From: Scolanthus callimorphus
Taxonomy: Eukaryota; Cnidaria; Anthozoa; Actiniaria; Edwardsiidae
Direction: 5' to 3'
Assembly (NCBI GenBank): GCA_033964015.1
Contig: CM066914.1
Coordinates: 8,175,831 to 8,239,830, forward strand
Length of the DNA stretch: 64,000 nucleotides
The notes under the pieces are model-generated. The model saw only the letters and a list, made by a program, of their open reading frames with translations, was not told the DNA's origin and did no database searches. Both the position numbers and the translations under genes were made by a program. Below are positions 22,106 to 33,237 of the stretch, one piece after another. How positions within the stretch are numbered: position 1 is the stretch's first letter; each line of letters starts with the position of its first letter.

Positions 22106-23149
22106 CTAAGCAACGAGTTGAAACATTCCATACTGATGACGTGGATGAAGGGCGCCATGAAGGACGGCTGACTAACTCAGACAAGCCACTCATTGTCACT
22201 CATGATTGACCAATTGTCGGCCCCGAGTAGTCCGGGGACAGTTGTCAGCAAGGCGCCCAACGGGAATTTCAACTTAAATCCTTCGAGTTTCAAGGCGTTG
22301 TACAGCTTGAAGGTCTTGCGGTCAATGCGGTATCCATACTTGAGCATGGCGTGCATGTAATTCAGGTAGAAACAATAATTCACGACATACTTGTTGCTCA
22401 GCTCTTCGGGGGTCAGGCTTCGTCGGCAGAAGGTTTTTCGTACACAGTTGAGCTTCCTGAGGCTGACCTTTTCCGACTTTTCACTGTCTTTAGACACGAT
22501 TCCAGTTGCACGGAACACGTAGGAGAACAAACTCAAACTGTAAAACTTCCCTTTTAGCTTTGGTTGGTTCCTGAATGGGCATTTCTTCAGGGATCCCCGA
22601 CGGCAGAAGAACAATTTCTGATCAGAGATATGCATTTGCCTTCGTTAAACTCTCCCTGCATCTCAGCGGTCTCGCCGTCTGCACTGATAGTTGTGTTGTA
22701 GTTAGAGTTGAAGCACGGGTTCTTGATTTTGCAGTCGTCTGGGTTCTTTCTCATTAGATATCCGAATAAGGTTTCCCTAGCTTGATCTCCGCCATAGCCC
22801 AGATGACTGTGGGCATATATCTTGTACTCTTTGCCTCCCAAATGTAGAACTTTAAAATCACATACTTTTCCGTGAATTTCGAATGCGTTTTGACTGGAAG
22901 CACCGCCGATCTCCAGCGACCCATAGTCCTGGTTTGTCGTGCCTGAAAACAAGCCAAGTAGAAAGTTGACAGTCACCCAGCTGAAGGCTGCTTCCTCTGT
23001 GCCAGTGATAACTCGTGCGTCGTTTGTTTTGAAATCGAACGGAGAATCGTCGGAAGACAGGAATTGCTTTGCCTCATGCATCACCGCTTTTTTCTGGCAA
23101 TGGAAAGTAAACTCGGTTAGAAACGCTGAACACCGAACCTCGTGCATGT

Positions 23150-23488
23150 AATGACCCGTCCACACTAACGCGTTTTCGTTTGAATCCGTATACTTTTTGA
23201 TACGTTTAGGCCTTCCGTCCACACTAACATGCTGATCATTTTCATCGAACCCGTATAAGTTTGAAAACGATCTCGAAAATGAATAAAAACGAATCCGTAT
23301 ACATATCGATTTAGTGTGTACGGTCGAACTGCACCACTTAATTTGAGACTGTCCTTGCACACGCCAACATCAAATAAAAACTGATCTCTTGTTCGAGCTA
23401 AATCTCCCGTCCACACTAACACGCTGCGAATCCGTATAAGTTTGAAAACGAATACTTTTGAAAATGCGTTAGTGTGGACAGGGCCTTA
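23150..23488. mobile_element. MITE with CGTCCACACTAACGC ends
   Basis: CCGTCCACACTAACGCGTTT at the left and AATGCGTTAGTGTGGACAGG at the right are inverted. The interior repeats CGTCCACACTAAC and CCGTATAAGTTTGAAAACGA in both orientations. It sits in the intron of the frameshifted apyrase and is absent at the same place in the second copy. The TSD is unclear. Confidence 0.7.
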
Positions 23489-23896
23489 CTTACACGTAGG
23501 GTTTGTTGTCTCAGTCACCCTTTGTTTATTTCTAGTGCGTACCAATGATTTTTCAAAAGTTGGAAGTTGCACTGAGAAACAACAGCTGCCTAAAGTAGGA
23601 GGTTGGTTAAAAAATTGCACAAAGTGAAAAAAATTGATAAAATGGGACATTCGTCCCGTCGGCAAAACAAAGTATCGCCATAAGTGGGCATAATTTGGCA
23701 AATGATGTTACTAAAATTGGGCAAAGCTAGCCAACATAAAGTTTAATTTGCTAATCAGAATGTCCACCATGGCCCCGGCCCAAAGGCTCATTAGTTTGGA
23801 CATGACAATATATGACAGAAATTTATTAGGGTTTATCAACCAGTAGTTTTTCCCTGCTTTTGTGGCTCGACTCCTGTTTCTCCTGCCGTCGGTCCG

Positions 23897-24192
23897 AGAC
23901 CCCGTTTACACTAGGGCAAATTGTCCCGGATACATGACGAATCCAGTATCATTTGTCAACGGAGACGTTTTGCCGCTTACACACAAATTTGTCAATCCGG
24001 GATCAAACTATCACGGATTGGGGTTAAATCTCCGGAGACGCGTCTACGGTTTTGAAAGTGGGATCATGTATTCGGGTACATTTGTATCCGTGGTATTTCG
24101 TAGTGTAAACGGTTCGCCTATCCGCATACTCGAAAACGCGTCTCCGTAGAAATTTTCGTCTTCGGAGATATTTGCTCTAGTGTAAACTAAGT
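23897..24192. mobile_element. MITE with GTTTACACTAG ends
   Basis: CCGTTTACACTAGGGCAAAT is mirrored by ATTTGCTCTAGTGTAAAC. Outside lie GTCCGAGAC and GTCCGAATC, a possible imperfect duplication. It is absent from the matching intron of the second apyrase copy. Confidence 0.65.
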
Positions 24193-24939
24193 CCGAATCC
24201 CTCACTTTTAATAGAAACCCTGTTCGTAATTTGTGATTTCAAGTTGCAAATATATTTTGTAGGTCCAAAACAACCCGTCTCTCGCATTTTGAAGCGTAGG
24301 TTTGCATCTCATTCACTCTTGGCTGTCTTGAAGTTTGTTCTCTTTCTAAGAACGTTTGAGGCTCAAAATTTGGAATTAATCTGTGGCGTAAAAACGCGCG
24401 CTTCTAGGAAAATGGCGGTAAACCGGTTTTGACGCAAAATACTAATAGGTCACCTCTTTCATTGGCAAGAGACGCATCCCTGCTGTGGCGAATAGACGCA
24501 TAGGAGTTTTACTCCACAGATCTTCAGGAACCACCTTCTTGGCGCTAACAATCAGTTTTTCAGATACTGACTAACTGCAGCGGGGTGTTTTGCAAGGGAA
24601 CTCAGTCCAGGCCTGATCTTGCTCGGTTGTGGGACCTTTAGCTGTTCCACGTCGGAAGGTTGTAGGTTGCGGTTCTTGTGGATCGTGAATCGAAAGACGT
24701 TACAGCGAGTGCCGCTTGAGCCCGCGTCAAGCATGACAGCGTACTTGTAGACAGCCTTGGCCGATACATAGCGAGCCTCGCTGTGATGCAAGATGGTTAA
24801 TACCATGAGGCTGATTGTCTGCAAGATGATTCTGTTCATGGCGAAACTGCAAGATGAATTGAAACCCTTCAACATGTAATGCGAGGTAAAACGGGCAACA
24901 AAATCGCTCAACTTGTCGCGCAGGATGGTTGCAAAACGA

Positions 24940-25222
24940 GTTACCACTGTATGCATTGCTACGCGACCTCAAAGTTCACTGTTGCGATGGGCGATTGGCG
25001 ATTTTTAGCCATCAATCAAAACAAAAACGTTGGATTCGGCTACTTCAGTGGGTCGACATTGATTGCAAAATCAACTAAATTTATTGTTAGCTATCCTTTG
25101 GCTTTCTGGCCTAGAATTATTAACTTTCTGGCTCAAGACAATTGACATTACAATTCCTTTGCTGAGAATCACCAATCGCAACCGTGAATTTTGAGGTCGC
25201 GTAGCAATGCATACGGTGGTAA
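24940..25222. mobile_element. inverted-repeat element TTACCAC...GTGGTAA
   Basis: TATGCATTGCTACGCGACCT near 24953 and AGGTCGCGTAGCAATGCATA near 25192 are complementary, extending outward to TTACCAC and GTGGTAA. The sequence flanking both ends continues in the second apyrase copy (around 33320-33345), which lacks the insert. Confidence 0.65.
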
Positions 25223-25249
25223 AGAGCGATGCTGCACGTTCTACCACCT

Positions 25250-26135
25250 GACAAAAAACTTGTTTCGCAACAAATTTGTTGCAAACCAAATTCCCTTCGT
25301 GGTGGTAAAACGAGCAACAACGAGAAAGAAGTTATGTTGCAAAAAGTAGGAGGACTTCTATACTTTCTGCAACACTATTTTTCAACTTGCAAAATGCCAA
25401 TTAGTTGCAAGACAAGTTTGTTTGGTCAGGTGATGAAGCGACACAAGTTAGTTGAGCGATTTTGTTGCCCGTGTAAATCATACCCAACATATACCAAGTC
25501 GGAGAAAGCATCCATTTCCATCGGCTGATTTAGGGAATAAAGAGCAATGTTCTCGATTGAATTTGGTAAATAAACTCTGAAACTTTCTTTTTAGATGTTG
25601 ATTTAGAGGTTTCTACACGTAATTCGCTTTGTAATGTCGAACATGCACAAAGGAGTGGCACGAGCTCTTTAATGAGGGGGTGCTCGTTGTGTTTCATAAA
25701 TACGACGATTCGCGATCCACGCCCCCTTATGATATTTTGAATCGTTTGTGGTAATAGGGACACGATAATGTTTTGTTGTATGTGCAGTATGTGCTAAAAG
25801 GTTATTACTGGTGATAAAAAGGATCTTCTGATGAACAGGCTTGTACGTGATGATTCTCAACCCTAGCAACATACCGAATCAGAACAATAAAGTCACTTAT
25901 ATGTTTCTGGTGTGACCCATATATATCATTTTACGAGCCTGATTCTTGTATCAAATTAGAAATCCATTAATGCGCAAAGCCTGGTAAATCATATAAGCTT
26001 CGTCAGAGGACCAAGCGAGGCCTTTATTCTAAGCTATCTAACCCGGGGGGGGGGGGGGGGGGGACTCCCATATTTTGGGGCGGGGGTGCCCCCGGGCTAT
26101 CTAATTTTGACGGGAACGCCAACGTGACGGCCTCT
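25250..26135. other. upstream flank of apyrase copy 1
   Basis: No gene. About 25495-25640 is shared with 35336-35425 (CCATCGGCTGATTTAG, GATTTAGAGGTTT), marking the outer part of the segmental duplication. A 19-G run lies at 26045-26063 with the GACTCCCATATTTTGGGGC module. Confidence 0.55.
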
Positions 26136-26533
26136 AAGGCCTAGTCTAAACGTCGAGCCAGCGTCGTGCCGAACCGAATCTAATTTGGCTCGGCGCTGGC
26201 GCGGTAGCGGTTCTAAACGTCGAGCCAGAGTCGAGCCGGCAATGCGAAGTTCTGGGGATTCCTGTGGCCACGTGACAGGCCTGGATTCTTAGCAAAACAC
26301 TTTTTTAAATTTATTCTATAATTTATGCATCAGACTCGGCGCGACGATGGCACGGCGTTTAGAGCCAAGTCGTGCTACAGTCGGGTAGCGCGACAGAGAA
26401 TGTCGAGCCCAATAGCTTGGTCGAGCCGAATTAAAAATTGGCTCTAAACGTCGTGCTAGAGTCGCACCAGCGTCGAGTTCAATCCAATATTTCGGTTCGG
26501 CACGACGCTGGCTCGACGTTTAGACTAGGCCTT
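26136..26533. mobile_element. MITE with AAGGCCTAGTCTAAACG ends
   Basis: The ends AAGGCCTAGTCTAAACGTCG and its complement form long, nearly perfect arms of about 40 bp rich in CGTCGAGCCAGCGTCG. The interior repeats GGCTCTAAACGTCG. No TSD was recognised and there is no coding potential. Confidence 0.8.
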
Positions 26534-27489
26534 ACTGTAGAATTTAGGAAAAGGACAAGCCATAGAGAATTCGATGGATACTGATCGAGGAATTCAAAAT
26601 AAATCACTCGTATAAAGGCAAGCAACTTGACATGTTGTCAGTTCTGCCAACTCCATTCTGTCGATTCTAGTGCGCAGGCGCAGATCCAGGGGGGTTCATT
26701 GTGCAAATGAACCCCCTCTCCCAACGGATCGATTGTTTTTGATCGGTTCGCTCAAGACGTTTTTCATTTCAGAGTGGTTCTTTTCTTTTGTGTGACCTAA
26801 TGTATACCAGTATATTAAATTCATGATGTAGCAACCACGATTTCGCCTCGCGAGAGGGCCACGGACAACAGAGAAGGATTAGTATACCTTTTTTGGCGAA
26901 GTGTCATCAGCAAAAATGACCCCAACCGCCCAAACTAAAATGTCTTCCCTTGACTAAAATGTCTTCCCTTGGGGTTACTTTAGCTCAATTTCAAATCAAA
27001 TCATATCATATGGCGCCATTTCAACTCCTCGCCACTTTTGGCATTTGTAACTAGTGCATGAGCACACAGAGAATCATTCAGTACAGATACATTAAAAAAA
27101 AAAAACATGCATTTAAAATGAGTACTGGTTTACAAGCTAGATTGCCGTGTCGGAGTTCGAAACAATTAAAAATATTAAAATGTTTACTTTTCTTTGAATA
27201 GACCGGTTCACGCTGTGAGTTGCACGGATCGGTAAACAATATGGCGGACCCAGTTTGGCTGCTCCCTTTGTTCAAGCTCTTAAATTAATCGCGTCTAGCA
27301 CGTCTCTTTTAAACTCTATTCTACAAGCGTTCACGGATTTTAAGACAAGAAACATTTAAGAAGATATCCAGAAGATATCAAATTAGTTGAAAAATCGCCT
27401 ATCTTGCACGCCATGTTGTTTTCAATGCCTTGATTACCCATCATGCAACTCGAAGCATGGACCGGTCTACCCCACTATACATAAAGGAT
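26534..27489. other. intergenic, no gene seen
   Basis: It contains a short CAGATCCAGGGGGGTTC repeat fragment with an inverted GAACCCCC (26687-26725), a duplicated AAATGTCTTCCCTTG (26938 and 26957) and AT-rich sequence. Confidence 0.5.
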
Positions 27490-27705
27490 CAGACTCGTAC
27501 CCAGTCGCCATGTTGTTTTCTTCTAGCGGCGCGCGGTGCATCACGGTCAGGTCGAGGTTTTTTCAAGGTGCGCGGTGCATCACGGTCAGGACGAACTCAC
27601 ATAATCCTTTGCGTGCCTGTCAAGTAACGCAATATCGGCAACAGCCAGTAACGCAAAAGCGAAAAAATCGAATAGAAACACAATTAACGACTGGGTACGA
27701 GTCTG
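27490..27705. mobile_element. Mutator-like MITE, 9-bp TSD
   Basis: Ends CAGACTCGTACCCAGTCG and CGACTGGGTACGAGTCTG are perfect over 18 bp. They are flanked by ATAAAGGAT on both sides (27481-27489 and 27706-27714). The interior holds a tandem GCGCGGTGCATCACGGTCAGG. The end shares CTCGTNCCCAG with the element at 21659. Confidence 0.9.
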
Positions 27706-28320
27706 ATAAAGGATCGCTTGAGATAATTTGAACGATGGTTGGACATAGTCAATTTAGCCAATATTTTTCGTAACACCACAGGTGACAGGCACCGGCTGGT
27801 GACTTTAAACTTTAGAAACTCTTTGATGCATGTTCTTGATCGCCGGGGGTGAGTTTTCCGGACCATGGTAAACAATAGGATTGTCACTTATTTGAATAAG
27901 GCCTCATGATTTTGCTATTTTGACACTGTTAGTAATACATAAATCAATCAAGCTTTCCAAATTCAGCGCGTCAATTTTGATAATAATTTCTTTGAATTGA
28001 TAAACGTACCAGGGTAGAAACGAGAAACGGTTTGGCCGCTCTAGACTTCGTTATTTCGATAGTTAGAAACTCTAGATCACTACAACTTAGGCCGTCACGT
28101 ATTTCAAAAGTTACTTTTGAGGTTAATACAGACCCCACCGCACTCCGTTGTCTGTCCCTCGCTTGCTTGCTTAGATACTGTAGATGCTTGTACGTCGTCA
28201 GAGCGGGCTAAAATAGTGGACAGAACCAGCTCAGCATCGGGAGCGGCAGTGGGCAATCGCATGGGCAATATTTATTATCTCTTGACTCTTCAGCGCACGC
28301 TCTGATCAGCCGATCATCCA

Positions 28321-28466
28321 CAGCGGCATAGCCAGGAATTTCTGAAGGGACCGGATCGTGAAAACATGGGACGAAAATGCTCAAATTTCCTCCAGCAAAT
28401 ACAGTAGTAAATGTATGGGAAAATTTCCGAGAAAGGGGGGCCCCACCCCCCCTGGCTACGCCCCTG
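28321..28466. mobile_element. CAGNGGC-AGCCAG MITE, 5-bp TSD
   Basis: Ends CAGCGGCATAGCCAGG and CCTGGCTACGCCCCTG, flanked by ATCCA at 28316-28320 and 28467-28471. Same terminal type as 40003-40296 and 53160-53302. Confidence 0.85.
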
Positions 28467-29085
28467 ATCCATCGCATTTTTTCGTGTAAACAACCAACTC
28501 GTAAAGGGTTGTTTTCTTCGCAAAATTATTTGACAAGCTTCGCAGAATCGGTTTGACAAAGTCAAACATGTCTGAAGTGATGCGGCCGGGAACAGACGAG
28601 ATTTTGACCTTATTCTGTTCCTTCGATACGATTAGATCGGCAACAAGGTCGACGTTTGCACGTTTACCGGAGTGAATGTTCTTTTTAGATTTGTCTCTTT
28701 TGCGGTTGGATCCATCTCGTTCGGGATGTCGTTGCAGGACTGGCTCATGAGACTCTTGATGTGTTGATGTCGTTTTCTGCAGTTGTCTGCTATTAACCTC
28801 CTGCAGAACAGACAGCGTCTGGTAGGCTCTTGTCGGCTTCCTACACTATCGCCCTCTTGGTAAAACTGCCATTTAAAAGCTTTAACGCTGTCAGGAGGCT
28901 TTCTTTCTCTCGTATATAGCTAGCCTTAAATCACGCTCGAGGCGTTCACATGTCGCTTTCAAGTGCGGATTCTCTCTAAGAACTTCGTCTACCATGGTCT
29001 GATGATTTTGCGCAGGAACTTTAAAGACAGCTTCAAAACATTTACATTCCACTCGGAAGCTTTTAAAAGCTTTAAAAAACGTTAA
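28467..29085 (-). pseudogene. degenerate coding remnant, unknown family
   Basis: Minus-strand translation gives long protein-like stretches in alternating frames: FRVECKCFEAVFKVPAQNHQ and RLERDLRLAIYERKKAS (about 28905-29070); SVKAFKWQFYQEGDS and RCLFCRRLIADNCRKRHQHI (about 28750-28890); VDLVADLIVSKEQNKVKISS and DMFDFVKPILRSLSNNFAKK (about 28500-28660). No single frame covers it and no splice junctions reconcile the frames. I do not recognise the family; it may be a decayed gene or an old transposon ORF. Confidence 0.35.
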
Positions 29086-29089
29086 ACCT

Positions 29090-30103
29090 TCTTCGTGCTA
29101 ATAAAAAATGCACATCACCTTTCCGAGATTGATACCCGATTAGGTTATACGAAATGCAATTTATTATAAATTATACTGACTGCAATCGCAGCGCGGCAAG
29201 TTTTTGAGCAACAAGTTTTCTTGGTTCTTTCTACATGGAGCTGTATCGTCAATGGACCCTTCATTGCTAGTGTTTAGAACTATTTTGTCCAGGATTTTAT
29301 CGCAACGTAGAAAAAAAGGAATTGTAGTTAAAGTGCAAAGATATTCATACCTCAGTAACAGCACCGGCCAGTAATGTTCCTAGCGCTTGTACGTGTCCTG
29401 AAATCAATTATATGCGACGTGTGGTCTGGATATCAATGAATTAATATCGTTTTTACTTATCGTAATTGGGAGGGCTGGGTCAAGCCGCGCGCGGCGTAGC
29501 AGTGGGTTATCTAGCGTGGTTACCAAGCCATAACCGATGGTAAATCGAGAACTCGAGTCCCCGGGGAGGGGGGTAATCCCAAAACTTTTGTATGGGGATG
29601 CTCGGCCCAGATTCTGGACCCCTTACCCTCTGTATACCAATTTTAGAGCCAAAAATCATTTACTGTATTTTGTGTTTTCACTCTTCCCATACTTCCTTAC
29701 TAATGAGCACCCGCATCCTGTGCCGCCTATGTGACGATAATTTGGGCAGTTCGTGGAAATAAATTGATAAACTCATATAGAGAATAATATGGGCGCGCGG
29801 AATGGAAATTTATCTTGAGTGTTCAATTTAATACTTCACGAGTGAGCGCAGAGATATCAAATCGAAAACGACAAGATAAAGTCCATATCTCCAAGCGTCC
29901 ACATGCAGTGTTGATCATTTCACGTGTGAGCGCATCGAGCGCTTGCGTGACATAGACCGGTTTACAAGCTTTTCAGTAGTCATTGTGCTTCGAAGGCCAC
30001 GCATGAACTCAGTCTGAACACAGGAAAACGACATTTGTGACTATATATATATATATATATATATAGGCAACACTGGGAAGACTTTCAGAAGTCCCTGACA
30101 TTC
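29090..30103. other. intergenic, no gene seen
   Basis: A (TA)n microsatellite lies at about 30040-30065. Otherwise AT-rich sequence with a few GCGC patches. Confidence 0.5.
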
Positions 30104-30303
30104 CAGAGCTCCACGGCTCGTCTGCTCGCAGGGCTCTGGGGACATCCATTTGAGGGCCGTCGCTGATTGGCTAATTTTGAGCGTTGGAGCATGCGCTGAA
30201 AGGTCTTTCTCTCAGCGGCTCTGTATTAAATCTCGCGCATGCGTCAGTGGCTGTCACCAGAGCCTCCCAGGTTACGAGCCGGGGAGCTCTGGGTTCGAGA
30301 ATG
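30104..30303. mobile_element. probable Mutator-like MITE, 9-bp TSD
   Basis: CAGAGCTCCACGGCTCGT at the left is mirrored by ACGAGCCGGGGAGCTCTG at the right (offset by about 10 bases). CTGACATTC occurs directly outside both ends (30095-30103 and 30304-30312). Confidence 0.65.
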
Positions 30304-30981
30304 CTGACATTCAGGTAAAAATTGGTGCGCATGTATGCAGCGTTACTGATGACTTACTTTTGGTACTGGTTTCTCCATACGGTGCCAGCGCAATAACTCC
30401 CTCTCCAAAGATAACATTCTGGAAATCTTGCTGAAAACGTTGCCCGGAATTAAAACGCGCTTCCTTAAAAACGTTCAATCGCAGTTGTCAAGACATACGC
30501 GCTACAAATCACAGGGGACCCAAAAAGGCGCGCGAAACGCACATTACAGGCCTTCATCTAATCACCATCGCTCATTACGTCGCGAGAGGAAAATTACTTG
30601 ATTTGAAATTAAAATACGAAGATGAAAAATTTATTAGTCCAAACCATCAAATCGTGGAGAAAAGGATGTGTTGTTTTTGGCCGAATTTGTAAGGGGTGTC
30701 TAGTAATGACAAAACGAATAAACAAAGTATGAATGCTTTCATTTCTTCTAATTCTGCACTAGTTGTATATGATCATTATTAATCTACAGAGAATCAATTC
30801 TGAGTTTATGAGATGAGTCACTGCGTGAGCCTGAGTAAACACCAAGTAACCAGTCCTTTATCGTGACCTGGGTTAGTTGGGTTCCCTGTGCCCGAGAAAT
30901 GCTGCTGAGCAAGGAGCTGAAACATTCCATACTGACGACGTAGATGAAGGGCGCCATGAAGGACGGCTGATAATACTCAGA

Positions 30982-33237
30982 CTAGCCATGCCACTGATGA
31001 TTGTCGGCCCCGAGCAGTTCGGGGACAGATGCCAGCAAGGCGCCCAACGGGAATTGTAACTCAAAACCTTTGAGTTTGAAGGCGTTGTACAGCTTGAAGG
31101 TCTTGCGGTCAATGCGGTATCCATACTTGAGCATGGCGTGCATGTAATTCAGGTAGAAACAATAATTCACGACATACTTGTTGCTCAGCTGTTCGGGGGT
31201 CAGGCTTCGTCGGCAGAAGGTTTTTCGTACACGGTTGAGCTTCCTGATGCTAACTTCTTCCCCGTCTTTAGACACGATTCCAGTTTCACGGAACACGTAG
31301 GAGAACAAACTCAAACTGTAAAACTTCCCTTTTAGTTTTGGTTGGTTCTGGAATGGGCATTTCTTCAGGGATCCCCGACGGCAGAAGAACAATTTTCGGA
31401 TCAGAGATATGCATTTGCCTTCGTTAAACTCTCCCTGCATCTCAGCGGTGTCGCCGTCTGCACTGATACTTGTGTTGTAGTTAGAGTTGTAGCACGGGTT
31501 CTTGATTTTGCAGTCGTCTGGGTTCTTTCTCATTAAATATCCGAATAAGGTTTCCCTAGCTTGATCTCCGCCATAGCCCAGATGACTGTGGGCATATATC
31601 TTGTACTCTTTGCCTCCCAAATGTAGAACTTTAAAATCACATACTTTTCCGTGAATTTCGAATGCGTTTTGACTGGAGGCACCGCCGATCTCCAGCGACC
31701 CATAGTCCTGGTTTGTCGTGCCTGAAAACAAGCCAAGTAGAAAGTTGACAGTCACCCAGCTAAAGGCTGCTTCCTCTGTGCCAGTGATAACTCGTGAGTT
31801 GTTTGTTTTGAAATCGAACGAACTGGAAGACAGGAATCGGATTGCCCCTTGCATCAGCGCCTCTTTCTAACAAAGGAAAGTAAACTCGGTTAGAAACACC
31901 GAACCTCGTGGTAACTTAGTTGTCTCAGTCATCCGTACCAATGATTTTCCAAAAACTTGAAGTTGGCACAAACCAACAGCTGCCTAAAGTAGGAGGTTGG
32001 TTAAACAATTCCCCAAAGTGGAAAAAAAAGTTAAAAGTGGGATTTTGGCAAACAAAAAAATTGGAACGTCGACGAAACAAACTATCGTCATAAGTGGGCA
32101 AAAGTTGGCAAATAATGTTACTAACATTGGGAAAGCTGGCCAACATGAATTTTAGATCGGTGTACTGGAATTAGAATGTCCAGCATGGCCCCGGTCCAAA
32201 CGCTCATTAGTTTGGACATGACAATAACAGAAATTATGTGACATATAGCTGGTTTAATATCAACCAGTGCTTTTCCCTGCTTTTGTGGCTCGACTCTTGC
32301 TCTCCCGCTTTTAATAGAAACTGTAATCTGTAAAGTGATATATTTTGTAGGTCCAAAACACCCCATCTCTCGCCTTTTGAAGGTCATAGGTTGGCATCTC
32401 TGGTATCTACAGGAGTCTAATGTGCATTTGTGATTGGGCAATTCCAGAAAATAAAGGCACCCCCCCCCCCCCCCCACGGGCGGCATTTGGAAATTCCGAT
32501 GGGATGGGGGGGGGGGGGGGTTTAAGAGCTCGGAATTCTATATGCATGGGGGGGGGGGGGGGTAAACCATTTTGGAAATTCTGGATACATGGGGAGGGGG
32601 GGTCAAAAACTAGTGCCACCCGTGTGGGGAGGGTTCTTTTATTTTCTGGAATTGCCCCTTTTTGGCAAAGTCATTTTACATTCACTCTTAGAGCTTGTTC
32701 TATTTTCATGAAATTTGGAATTTCCAAACTCAAACAAAAATTGAGGCCATAGGGACATCTCGTTGCCATTTACGCACAAACTTCCTGTGGCGTAAAAAAC
32801 GCGCGCTCGTCTAGCAAAATGGCGGGAAACCAGTGTTGAAGCAAGCTAAAGGTCACCTCTTTCATTGGCAGGAGACGCATCCCTGCCGTGGAGAATAGAA
32901 ACACAGGAGTTTTACTCCACTGATCTTTAGGAACCGCCTCCTTTGCGCTATTAATCAGCTTTTCCAGATACTGAGGAACTCCATCGGGGTTTTTTGCAAG
33001 GGAGCTCAATCCAGGCTTGATCTTGCTCGGTTTTGTTAGCTGTTTCACGTCGGAAGGTTGTAGGTTGCGGTCCTTGTAGATCGTGAATTGAAAGACGTAA
33101 CAGCGAGTGCCGCTTGAGCCCGCGTCAAGCATGACAGCGTACTTGTTGACAGCCTTGACCGATACATAGCGAGCCTCGCTCTGATGCAAGATGGTTAATA
33201 CCATGAGGCCGATTGTCTGCAAGATGATTCTGTTCAT
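30982..33237 (-). CDS. secreted apyrase (ENTPD/CD39 family), intact copy
   Basis: Two exons, 33237-32857 and 31866-30982, join in phase 0 to give 421 aa. The enzyme class hydrolyses extracellular or luminal nucleoside tri-/diphosphates. A signal peptide (MNRIILQTIGLMVLTILHQS) is followed by ACR1 MLDAGSSGTR, ACR2 LFSTAGMRLLPM, ACR3 GTEEAAFSWVTVNFLLG, ACR4 YGSLEIGGASSQNAFEI and an ACR5-like FYSLSLFSYVF. The chain ends without a membrane helix, so a secreted or luminal enzyme is likely. ATG 33237 was chosen because it opens directly into the signal peptide. Odd points: the usual E-G of ACR3 is E-A, and ACR4 has LEIGGASSQ instead of the common LDLGGASTQ, so activity or metal use may differ. The intron holds a poly-G foldback element not seen in the other copy. 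Confidence 0.88.
32435..32660. repeat. poly-G/poly-C foldback element
   Basis: GGGCAATTCCAGAAAATAAA at the left and TTTTATTTTCTGGAATTGCCC at the right are inverted. Between them lie a C-run (32461-32475) and G-runs (32507-32520, 32549-32562) separated by GGAATTCTATATGCATGGG-type spacers. It sits in the intron of the intact apyrase gene. Confidence 0.75.

Larger units (their letters stand above)
22177..24839 (-). pseudogene. secreted apyrase (ENTPD/CD39 family), frameshifted copy
   Basis: Two exons, 24839-24454 and 23093-22177, match the intact paralogue at 30982-33237. Present are a signal peptide (MNRIILQTISLMVLTILHHS), ACR1 (MLDAGSSGTR), ACR2 (FATAGMRLLPM), ACR3 (VITGTEEAAFSWVTVNFLLG), ACR4 (LEIGGASSQNAFEI) and the C-terminal RVRKTF-type cysteine region. 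Compared with the paralogue, one base is missing near 24555-24561, which creates a TGA after QYLKN, and one near 22613-22617, which ends the frame after SLIRNCSSAVGDP. Both fall in A-runs of the sense strand, so assembly error is possible. The intron holds three MITE-like insertions absent from the paralogue. If the indels are real this is a recent pseudogene. Confidence 0.8.

Noticed and set aside
22351..23151. Plus-strand ORFs over the apyrase copies (also 31138-31536)
   Set aside because: Antisense shadows of the apyrase exons, conserved only because the sense strand is.
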